Under the pieces are notes generated by a model, which saw nothing but the letters and a program-made list of their open reading frames with translations, did not search any database and was not told the DNA's origin. DNA of 9,452 nt from Armatimonadetes bacterium UBA5352 (GTDB lineage Bacteria > Armatimonadota > Zipacnadia > Zipacnadales > UBA5352): NCBI GenBank assembly GCA_002411015.1, contig DHPY01000026.1, positions 1 to 9,452 of the forward strand. The letters run 5' to 3'. Positions 1 to 7,263 of the stretch are shown in pieces. Every line of letters begins with the position of its first letter. Within the stretch, counting starts at the first letter, position 1. The position numbers and the translations under genes are program-made.

Positions 1-55
1 GGGGGGGGGGGGGGGGGGGCCCCCCCGGCCCCCCAGGCCCCCCCCCGGCCCACGC
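1..55. other. Low-complexity poly-G / poly-C edge
   Basis: Bases 1-19 are an uninterrupted G run, followed by blocks of six to ten C separated by GG or AGG up to about position 50. No coding potential is visible. It may be a natural G-rich tract, but a poly-G run at the very start of a contig is also a typical sequencing or assembly artefact (two-colour chemistry reads no signal as G). I would not build any biology on it. Confidence 0.7.
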
Positions 56-99
56 ACACCGACAACCGTCTGCTGCACGGTTCGCGATCGCCAAACGAC

Positions 100-170
100 A
101 TGGGCCGGGGTGGAACCTCCCGCTTCGCGGGACCCTCGCGCCGCGAAGCGGACGCTCGGGCGGCCCCTCC
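100..170. repeat. Hairpin-bearing dispersed repeat downstream of hydE
   Basis: This stretch lies in the 231-base non-coding region 3' of hydE. It contains a perfect 11-base inverted repeat (120-130 with 141-151, loop of 10) and ends in the 11-mer GCGGCCCCTCC (160-170). Read left to right, its blocks (ATGGGCCG, then CCCGCT-CGC, CTCGCG, GCTCG-GCGGCCCCTCC) match in order those of the element at 2615-2666 between hydG and hydF, so I read it as a diverged partial copy of the same repeat. On the minus strand the hairpin could slow or end transcription after hydE, but no T-run follows it, so it is not a standard intrinsic terminator. The rest of 1-231 holds nothing else I can support. Confidence 0.5.
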
Positions 171-231
171 TGAACGGATACGGCCACTTCACAGATGTGC
201 GTAATGCATAGCGACACGCCCGTTCGCGCAC

Positions 232-1281
232 CTACCGCCGCCCGCCCGGGCCCACGCCAACCCGCCGCCCGATGCTCGCAAGCTGCTCGCGGAGCATCGC
301 CGCAGTCGCCTCCGCGGACTCATGGTAGCCCGCCTTGCCCGGGTAGATCTGGTACATCTCGCGGTAGCGCGGCGGCGTCAGGTTCGGCATGATCACGTTC
401 CCGCCCCGCTGCAAGCCCAGCAGCCTCCCGTGCTCGCGGTCCATCGTCGCCAGCGCCGTCGTCGCGGGGAGGTTCGCGTCCGGGCGCACCAGCCGCGTCA
501 GCGCCACCACCTTGTAAGGCACCAGGCCCACCGCAGGCACCTGGTCCTCGGCTGCGAGCACCGGCGTCTCGATCTCCCCGCAGCCAAGCGGCGTGTCCGG
601 GTTCGCGATGTAGGGCCCGACGCCGATCATGTCGAGGTCCATCGCGCGGAAGAGGTCGATGTCGCGCGCGAGGATGGTGTAGCTTTGCCCCGGGATGCCG
701 ATCATCACGCCGCCGCCCGCCTCGTAGCCGAGTTTCTGCAGCCGGCGCAGCCGCTCAATGCGGTCCGGCTCACCGGGCGAGAGCGTCGGGTGGATGCGCG
801 CGTAGAGGTCGGCGTCCGAGGTCTCGAAGCGCAGCAGGTAGCGGTCGGCGCCCGCCTCGCGCCATGCCGCGAGATCATCGCGCGGGCGCTCACCGAGGCT
901 CAGGGTCACCGCCAGCGGCGTTTCACGCTTGATCGCACGGATGATCTCCGCCACGAAGTCGCGCGTCAGGGCGTAGTCCTCGCCCGCCTGCATCACGAGC
1001 GTCCCCCAGCCGAGCGCATGCGCCTGCCGCGCGGCCGTCAGGACCTCCTCCATGCTGAGGCGGTAGCGCGGGAGGTGCGCGTTCTCCGCGCGCAGGCCGC
1101 AGTAGGTGCAGGAGCGCACGCAGTGGTTGGACAGCTCCACGAGTCCGCGCAGGTGCACCTCATCGCCGACGTGGAGGCGCCGCGTCCTATCCGCCGCCCG
1201 CCACAGCTCCTCCAGCCGCTCGGCATCGTCCTCGCGCAGCCACGCCTCGATCCCGGCAACGGTCATCTCAGGCCCGAGCAT
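232..1281 (-). CDS. hydE: [FeFe] hydrogenase maturase HydE (radical SAM)
   Basis: Radical S-adenosylmethionine enzyme that acts with HydG and HydF in assembling the 2Fe subcluster of the [FeFe] hydrogenase H-cluster; known HydE acts on a HydG-derived Fe-CO-CN-cysteine complex in the cytoplasm. The 349-residue product has the radical-SAM CxxxCxxC motif at C54, C58 and C61 inside the HydE-typical context NHCVRSCTYCGLR, followed by a TIM-barrel-like sequence (GGVMIGIPGQS near 190-200, RGGNVIMPN near 292-300). There is no C-terminal cysteine trio, so the optional second cluster seen in some HydE proteins is absent, which is common. I chose the ATG at 1281 because AGGAGG (1288-1293) stands 6 bases before it; it overlaps the end of hydF by 14 bases, implying translational coupling. 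A second ATG at 1266, just after the hydF stop, is possible but has no comparable ribosome site. Last gene of the cluster; length is normal for the family. Confidence 0.95.
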   Translation of the reverse strand: MLGPEMTVAGIEAWLREDDAERLEELWRAADRTRRLHVGDEVHLRGLVELSNHCVRSCTYCGLRAENAHLPRYRLSMEEVLTAARQAHALGWGTLVMQAGEDYALTRDFVAEIIRAIKRETPLAVTLSLGERPRDDLAAWREAGADRYLLRFETSDADLYARIHPTLSPGEPDRIERLRRLQKLGYEAGGGVMIGIPGQSYTILARDIDLFRAMDLDMIGVGPYIANPDTPLGCGEIETPVLAAEDQVPAVGLVPYKVVALTRLVRPDANLPATTALATMDREHGRLLGLQRGGNVIMPNLTPPRYREMYQIYPGKAGYHESAEATAAMLREQLASIGRRVGVGPGGRR

Positions 1282-2512
1282 CGGCGGCCTCCTGCATCTG
1301 CGCCCGCCACGCCTCCAGCGCGGCCGGGAACGGCGCCAGCGCCCGCTCGGCGATCCCCAGCACATGCGCGATCAGCACGCCGTAGTTCGTGATCGGCACG
1401 CCTGCGTCGCGGCAGCGCATCAGGCGCGTGAGCATCTCCCGCCGGTTGTGCATGCACGAGCCGCAGTGGATGACGAGGCGGTACTCCGCGAGGTCCTCCG
1501 GGAAGTCGTGGCCCTGCGCGGTGGTGAAGGCGAGCTCGCCGGCGACGCGCTCGTTCAGCCAGCGCGGGATCTTCACGCGGCCGATGTCGTCCTCGATCGG
1601 GTGGTGCGAGCAGGCCTCGGCGATGAGCACGCGGTCGCCTGGCCGCAGCGACTCGACGGCCGCCGCGCCCTCGGCCTGCGTCACAAGGTCGCCCTTGAGG
1701 CGCGCGAAGAGGATGGAGAAGCTGGTCATCGGCACCTCCGGCGGGGTGTCGGCCGCCACCTGCGCGAAGGCCTGCGAGTCGGTGATGACGATCTGCGGTG
1801 GCGCGGAGAGCTTCGCGAGGGCCTCGGGCAGTTCGCTGTCGCGCGCGACCATGCACAGCGCAGCGCCGTCGAGCAGGTCGCGGATCGTCTGCACCTGCGG
1901 GAGGATGATGCGGCCCTTCGGGGCCTCCTTGTCGATCGGCACGACGAGCACCGCGACGCCGCCCGGGCCGACGAGATCGGACGCGATCGCCGGGCTCTCC
2001 AGCCACTCCGCGGGCGCGGCGTCGAGCAGCGCCTGGCGGAAGTCGAGGATCCCCTCACGCTCGGAGGCGACAGTGCGCACGTGGGCGATGCCGCGCTCAT
2101 CGAGCAGCGCGAGCACATCCGCGGGCGGCTCCTGCAGGTCGGCCTTGTTGAAGACCACGATCAGCGGGACCTCGCGCGCTGCGAACTCGTCGAGGATCGC
2201 CACCTCGAACTCGCCCCAGTGCGCGTCGGTGATGAGCACCGCGAGGTCGGTGCGGTCGAAGGCGCGGCGGGTCTTCTGCACGCGCAGCCCGCCGAGGGTG
2301 CCGACGTCATCGATGCCGGCGGTGTCGATGAAGAGCACCGGCCCGAGCGGGAGAAGCTCCATCGGCTTCTCCACCGGGTCGGTGGTGGTGCCGGCGTGCT
2401 CGGAGACGATCGAGACGGACTGACGCGTGATGGCGTTCAGCAGGCTGGACTTGCCCACGTTGCGCCTGCCGAAGAGGCCGATATGAAGACGAAGGCTTTT
2501 AGGTGTTCTCAT
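1268..2512 (-). CDS. hydF: [FeFe] hydrogenase maturation GTPase HydF
   Basis: Scaffold GTPase that receives the 2Fe precursor assembled with HydE and HydG and delivers it to apo-HydA. The 414-residue product shows the full G-domain: P-loop GRRNVGKS at 15-22, the TTT segment at 42-44, DTAG at 63-66 and NKAD at 122-125. A middle dimerisation region follows, then the C-terminal [4Fe-4S] site of HydF: C301-S-H303, 45 residues after H304, then H349-C350-G-S-C353 (CxH ... HCxxC). Nothing is missing. The start at 2512 (MRTPKSLRLHIG) puts the P-loop at its usual distance from the N terminus; reading further upstream to 2599 would add 29 Arg/Pro-rich residues from the repeat element and is unlikely. 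The ribosome site is weak. A 248-base gap filled with repeats separates it from hydG, while its 3' end overlaps hydE. Confidence 0.95.
   Translation of the reverse strand: MRTPKSLRLHIGLFGRRNVGKSSLLNAITRQSVSIVSEHAGTTTDPVEKPMELLPLGPVLFIDTAGIDDVGTLGGLRVQKTRRAFDRTDLAVLITDAHWGEFEVAILDEFAAREVPLIVVFNKADLQEPPADVLALLDERGIAHVRTVASEREGILDFRQALLDAAPAEWLESPAIASDLVGPGGVAVLVVPIDKEAPKGRIILPQVQTIRDLLDGAALCMVARDSELPEALAKLSAPPQIVITDSQAFAQVAADTPPEVPMTSFSILFARLKGDLVTQAEGAAAVESLRPGDRVLIAEACSHHPIEDDIGRVKIPRWLNERVAGELAFTTAQGHDFPEDLAEYRLVIHCGSCMHNRREMLTRLMRCRDAGVPITNYGVLIAHVLGIAERALAPFPAALEAWRAQMQEAADARA
1288..1293 (-). promoter_or_regulatory. Ribosome binding site deciding the hydE start
   Basis: On the minus strand this reads AGGAGG, a full Shine-Dalgarno core, 6 bases before the ATG at 1281 and inside the 3' end of hydF. 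It favours 1281 over the later ATG at 1266 and points to coupled translation of hydF and hydE. Confidence 0.8.
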
Positions 2513-2546
2513 GGTTGTCGGACCGCCTATGGGTCTGCCCGCAAAA

Positions 2547-2666
2547 GGAGGGGCCGCACGAGCGACATGCGCGAAGCGCGTGTCGCGAGGCCGGCCCATC
2601 GGTCACAAAGCGCCATGGGCCGACCTCGCCCCGCTCGCAAGCTCGCGTGGCTCGTGCGGCCCCTCC
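2547..2666. repeat. Multi-branched inverted-repeat element between hydG and hydF
   Basis: A perfect 17-base inverted repeat (2547-2563 with 2650-2666; arms begin GGAGGGGCCGC and end GCGGCCCCTCC) encloses two further hairpins placed end to end without gaps. Hairpin one pairs 2564-2572 with 2576-2584 (9 pairs, one of them G-T, loop GAA). Hairpin two pairs 2585-2599 with 2615-2629 (14 of 15 pairs, loop of 15). A 20-base joint (2630-2649) then leads to the closing arm. The result is a cloverleaf-like fold of 120 bases that would form equally in the hyd transcript or, as a cruciform, in DNA. No protein is encoded that I believe. It could be a MITE- or REP-like dispersed element, or an RNA stability or processing element in the operon transcript. 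Its core 11-mer occurs again in the other intergenic regions of the window. Confidence 0.75.
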
Positions 2667-2760
2667 GGGTCCCGGTCAACGATGAGTCGTGAAGCGTGCG
2701 TGCGCGGCCCCTCCGGGTCCCGGTCAACGATGAGTCGTGAAGCGTGCGTGCGCGGCCCCT
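2657..2760. repeat. Perfect 48-bp tandem duplication
   Basis: Bases 2657-2704 are repeated exactly as 2705-2752, and the first 8 bases of a third copy (CGGCCCCT, 2753-2760) run up to the hydG stop codon. The unit starts within the right arm of the structured element at 2547-2666, so a segment covering that arm and its downstream flank has been duplicated. Identity of the two copies implies a recent event. There are no spacers and only two full copies, so this is not a CRISPR array. Confidence 0.95.
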
Positions 2761-4191
2761 TCACACGTACAGGTCCCGCTCTCCCTGCTCGATGCGCTGC
2801 AGCTTCTCCACCGTGTTGCGGCGGATCGCGTCCGACTTGATCTGCCCGAGGTGCTCGGCGATGATCCGCTCGCCCTCAGCAAGCGTCTCCGGCGAGGCGT
2901 AGTCGAGCAGGTACTCCTTGAATGAGAGCAGCGCGTTGGGCAGGCAGAAGGTCTGGATCTCGCCCGGCTTCGCAAGCTCCATGAAGTGCTCGCCCGTGCG
3001 GCCGGAGCGGTAGCAGGCCGTGCAGAAGCTCGGCAGGTAGTCGTGCTGGCAGAGGCTCAGCATGACCTCATCCAGCGGCCGGTGGTCGCCCACCTGGAAC
3101 TGCTGCGTATCGTCCTGGTCCGGGTTGTGCTCAGTATACCCGCCCGGCGAGACGCTCGAGCCCGCGGAGATCTGCGTGAAGCCGATCTCCAGCAGCTCCC
3201 GGCGGAACTCCGGCCCCTCGCGGGTGCTCAGGATCATCCCGGTGTAGGGCACCGCCAGCCGCGTGATCGCCACGAGCTTCTTGAAGTCGGCGTCGCTCAC
3301 GAGCCACGGCGAGTGCGTGGAGAACTCCGAGCCGAGCGCGGGCTCCAGCCGCGGCGTGGAGATCGTGTGCGGGCCGACGTTGTAGCGCTGCATGAGGTAG
3401 TCGGCGTGCTGGAGCATCGCGAGGGTATCCCAGCGCCAGTCGTAGAGGCCGTAGAGGACGCCGAGGCCAACGTCGTCGATGCCCGCCGGGATGCAGCGAT
3501 CCCAGACGCCCACGCGCCAGCCGTAGCGCGACTTCGGCCCGACCGGGTGCATGCGCGCGTAGGTCTCGCGGTGGTAGGTCTCCTGGAAGACCTGGAAGGT
3601 GCCGAGACCCGCGGGCTTGAGCTGCACGAACTCCTCATACGAGAGCGGCGCGGCGTTCACGTTGATCCGCCGGACGCGGTCCTCGTGCTCGCCGGCGCTG
3701 ACTGAGTAGGCGGCCTCGATCGCCTCAATCATGTGCTCCACGTTGCTCTTCGGGTGGTCGCCGAAGACGAGCAGCAGGCGCTTGTAGCCGTGCTCGATCA
3801 GCCAGCGCGTCTCGCGTTTGATCTCGGTGGTGTCGAGGGTGCGGCGCTCAAGCTCCGTGTTGTCGCGGCGGAAGGAGCAGTAGAGGCAGTTGCCCACGCA
3901 CTCGTTGGAGATGTACAGCGGCGCGAAGAGGACGATGCGGTTGCCGTAGATGCGGTGCTTGATCTCACGCGCCGTCTCGAAGAGCGACTCAAGCGCCTCC
4001 GGCTCCTCGACCAGCATGAGCTCGGCGGCCTCTGTGAGCGACAGGCCCTCCAGCGACCGCGTCTTGGCGAGCAGGTCGTCGAGGCGGGCCTGGTCGGGCG
4101 CCCGCGCCTCATCGAGCGTGCGAGAGATCTCGTCTTCATTGATGATCTCTGCGGCAGGGACGTCGTGTGTGGCCATCATGAGGCGGCGCAA
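2761..4191 (-). CDS. hydG: [FeFe] hydrogenase maturase HydG (tyrosine-cleaving radical SAM)
   Basis: HydG splits L-tyrosine to p-cresol, CO and cyanide and builds the organometallic iron synthon that supplies the H-cluster. The 476-residue frame has the radical-SAM motif C98-x3-C102-x2-C105 (NECVGNCLYCSF), a ThiH-like barrel with HydG-typical segments (VFQETYHRETYARMHP at 201-216, GVLYGLYDWRWDTLAML at 244-260), and the C-terminal CTAC-x22-C motif (C390, C393, C416) that holds the auxiliary cluster with the dangler iron. This C-terminal motif separates HydG from ThiH. The first codon is uncertain: TTG at 4191 has a GAGGTG ribosome site (4202-4207) 10 bases away, while ATG codons at 4179 and 4176 lack one in the linear sequence, although a hairpin between could bring it near. 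All options lie before conserved sequence. It follows hydB after a 95-base leader with its own hairpin and operator-like palindrome. Confidence 0.95.
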   Translation of the reverse strand: MRRLMMATHDVPAAEIINEDEISRTLDEARAPDQARLDDLLAKTRSLEGLSLTEAAELMLVEEPEALESLFETAREIKHRIYGNRIVLFAPLYISNECVGNCLYCSFRRDNTELERRTLDTTEIKRETRWLIEHGYKRLLLVFGDHPKSNVEHMIEAIEAAYSVSAGEHEDRVRRINVNAAPLSYEEFVQLKPAGLGTFQVFQETYHRETYARMHPVGPKSRYGWRVGVWDRCIPAGIDDVGLGVLYGLYDWRWDTLAMLQHADYLMQRYNVGPHTISTPRLEPALGSEFSTHSPWLVSDADFKKLVAITRLAVPYTGMILSTREGPEFRRELLEIGFTQISAGSSVSPGGYTEHNPDQDDTQQFQVGDHRPLDEVMLSLCQHDYLPSFCTACYRSGRTGEHFMELAKPGEIQTFCLPNALLSFKEYLLDYASPETLAEGERIIAEHLGQIKSDAIRRNTVEKLQRIEQGERDLYV

Positions 4192-4207
4192 GCGCCGCCG
4201 TCACCTC
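4182..4207 (-). promoter_or_regulatory. hydG ribosome site with adjoining start-codon hairpin
   Basis: On the minus strand GAGGTG (4207-4202) is followed after TG-AC-like spacing by GGCGGCG-CTTG-CGCCGCC (4199-4182), a perfect 7-pair hairpin with a 4-base loop. The candidate TTG start (4191-4189) lies in that loop and the ATG at 4179 is 2 bases beyond the stem. Folding would either mask the TTG or bring the ribosome site close to the ATG, so the hairpin may decide which start is used. Seen directly; the functional reading is inference. Confidence 0.5.
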
Positions 4208-4222
4208 GGTTGGGTGTTGGAC

Positions 4223-4240
4223 TTGTGCGCCATTTCACAA
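4223..4240. promoter_or_regulatory. Rex-like operator upstream of hydG
   Basis: TTGTGCGCCATTTCACAA is an 18-base palindrome of the form TTGTG-N8-CACAA. It matches the widely known Rex consensus TTGTGAANNNNTTCACAA at 12 of 14 specified positions (mismatches at 6 and 7). It lies in the hydB-hydG gap, 32 bases from the hydG TTG. Just before it on the minus strand is a further TTGTGA (4252-4247), giving a direct repeat of the half-site. A convincing -35/-10 pair is not visible here, so whether hydGFE has its own promoter is open. A CRP/FNR-type site is the alternative. Confidence 0.5.
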
Positions 4241-4254
4241 AGTGCATCACAACG

Positions 4255-4283
4255 CTGCCCCCGCTGTCACGCCGCGGGGGCAG
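4255..4283 (-). terminator. GC-rich hairpin after hydB, possible attenuator
   Basis: CTGCCCCCGC (4255-4264) and GCGGGGGCAG (4274-4283) form a perfect 10-pair stem with a 9-base loop, starting 3 bases after the hydB stop codon on the minus strand. What follows the stem is CGTTGTGATG rather than a T-run, so full intrinsic termination is unlikely. A partial terminator, or a 3'-end stabiliser that keeps the hydrogenase mRNA more abundant than the maturase mRNA, fits the position. Confidence 0.5.
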
Positions 4284-4286
4284 GGA

Positions 4287-6194
<1,908 letters not shown>

Positions 6195-6195
6195 G

Positions 6196-6606
6196 TCAGA
6201 CCCTGGCATACTCCCTGTGGCCAATGATGGCATGGGCGCGCTCGGCGAGATGATCGAAGTCAACCGGCGCGTTCAGGAACTCCTCGACCTTCAGCCACGC
6301 AGGCGCGCGGCCGCCCTGGTCTATTCGGAAACCGGTCTCGGTGGTCACGCTGGAGACCATGATGACCGGAATCTTCTTCGTTTCCTCCTCGAACTGCAAC
6401 GCGCTGAGGATCGAGCAGCCGGTGGACATGCTGTCCATCACGAGCCCGAGGATGATCAGATCCGGGTGCTCGCGCTTGGCGGTGATCGCGGCGCGCGGCT
6501 TGTCGGCCGCGATCAGCACCTCGAAGCCCTTCGCCTCAAGCGCTGCTCGGGCCGATGCGACGAACGTCGGGTCGTCCTTGACGATGAGGACCTTCTTACC
6601 GCCCAT
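6196..6606 (-). CDS. Single-domain response-regulator-like protein with degenerate receiver
   Basis: A 136-residue CheY-like receiver with no output domain. The fold is clear: MGGKKVLIVKDDPTF (strand 1 and acidic turn), HPDLIILGLVMDSM (strand 3), KIPVIMVSS (strand 4), FLNAPVDFDHL (strand 5 and last helix). The chemistry is not. Aligning to CheY, the phospho-acceptor Asp57 is Gly54 (codon GGG), acidic-pocket Asp12 is Lys10, and Lys109 is Ala103; only the second pocket Asp (D11) and the Thr87 equivalent (S85) remain. It should therefore not be phosphorylated in the normal way. It lies between hydC (84-base gap) and hydB (1-base gap) with a GGAGG ribosome site 7 bases upstream (6614-6618), so it is co-expressed with the hydrogenase. 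I infer a structural or regulatory partner of the HydABC complex; a role in transcription is unlikely without a DNA-binding domain. Confidence 0.88.
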   Translation of the reverse strand: MGGKKVLIVKDDPTFVASARAALEAKGFEVLIAADKPRAAITAKREHPDLIILGLVMDSMSTGCSILSALQFEEETKKIPVIMVSSVTTETGFRIDQGGRAPAWLKVEEFLNAPVDFDHLAERAHAIIGHREYARV

Positions 6607-6613
6607 CTTTGCG

Positions 6614-6618
6614 CCTCC
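6614..6618 (-). promoter_or_regulatory. Ribosome binding site of the receiver gene
   Basis: Minus strand GGAGG, 7 bases before the ATG at 6606. It shows that the small receiver gene is independently translated and not a fusion remnant. The rest of the 84-base hydC-receiver gap (6607-6690) holds nothing else I can name. Confidence 0.75.
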
Positions 6619-6690
6619 GATGCTCTATGATGCCCTGATCCGGCTGGTCCGCCAGTCCCCGCGGTTGCTGCCTCGTCATCGTCCCGACTG

Positions 6691-7263
6691 CTACTCGTGG
6701 TGCGACCGCGCGTCTATCTCCGCCAGCTCCTCGCGAAGCTGCATCTCGTGCCGAGCTTTCGCGGTGTACTGCGCGAGGATCCCCTGCACGTCCCTCGGTC
6801 GCACGTGCGCATGCACATCGTCATCGATCATCATTACCGGCGCCTGCCCGCATGCGCCGAGGCAGCGCGCTGAGTCGCTTACCGTAAAGACCATGTCGGG
6901 CGTCGTCTCGCCCGGCTTGACGTTGAGTTGCCGGCAGATCTCGTCGAGCACCGCCTGCGCCCCGCGCACGAAGCATGCCGTGCCCTGGCAGACGCTCACG
7001 GTATAGGCGCCCCGTGGCTCCATGGAGAAGTACGAGTAGAAGCTCGCCACGCCGCAGACGTAGGAGGTGGGCACACCCAGCGCCTGCGCGACGTGGTTCA
7101 CCGCCTTCGGGGGGATGTAGCCGAAGCGGTCCTGCACGTAGTGCAGCACCGGAATCAGCGCGGTCTGCACCGCTCCGGGATTGGCATCCCGCTCGCGCGC
7201 GATCATCTCATCAAGGCCACGCCACCACTCCGGCGTGTCCAGCACCTCGCGCTGGTAGAGCAT
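6691..7263 (-). CDS. hydC: NAD(H)-linked [FeFe] hydrogenase gamma subunit HydC (NuoE-like, [2Fe-2S])
   Basis: Small thioredoxin-fold subunit carrying one [2Fe-2S] cluster, which passes electrons within the trimeric hydrogenase next to HydB. The 190-residue protein has the NuoE layout: an N-terminal helical bundle (LIPVLHYVQDRFGYIPPKAV near 36-55, VCGVASFYSYF near 69-79) and the cluster ligands C92-x4-C97 (SVCQGTACFVRG) and C134-x3-C138 (ARCLGACGQAP). The last 25 residues are charged and probably helical (MQLREELAEIDARSHHE), a modest extension beyond the core. Its ATG shares one base with the hydA stop codon (TAATG at 7265-7261), and AGGAGG (7274-7279) lies 10 bases upstream inside hydA, so the two genes are translationally coupled. 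HndA is the matching subunit in Desulfovibrio; complex I NuoE is excluded by the neighbours. Confidence 0.95.
   Translation of the reverse strand: MLYQREVLDTPEWWRGLDEMIARERDANPGAVQTALIPVLHYVQDRFGYIPPKAVNHVAQALGVPTSYVCGVASFYSYFSMEPRGAYTVSVCQGTACFVRGAQAVLDEICRQLNVKPGETTPDMVFTVSDSARCLGACGQAPVMMIDDDVHAHVRPRDVQGILAQYTAKARHEMQLREELAEIDARSHHE

Noticed and set aside
120..151. Intrinsic terminator of the hyd operon
   Set aside because: The 11-pair stem is good, but no T-run follows on the minus strand; kept only as a repeat with possible effect on transcription.
311..330. Missing second [4Fe-4S] site in HydE seen as a defect
   Set aside because: The C-terminal cysteines are optional in HydE and not needed for activity in known enzymes.
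2513..2599. N-terminal extension of hydF by 29 residues
   Set aside because: The extra residues come from the inverted-repeat element and would move the P-loop away from its usual place near the N terminus.
2657..2760. CRISPR array
   Set aside because: The two 48-base copies are directly adjacent with no spacer, and no cas gene is present.
6195..6263. N-terminal extension of hydB by 23 residues
   Set aside because: It would overlap the receiver gene deeply; the ATG at 6194, one base after the receiver stop and with AGGG upstream, is the simpler start.
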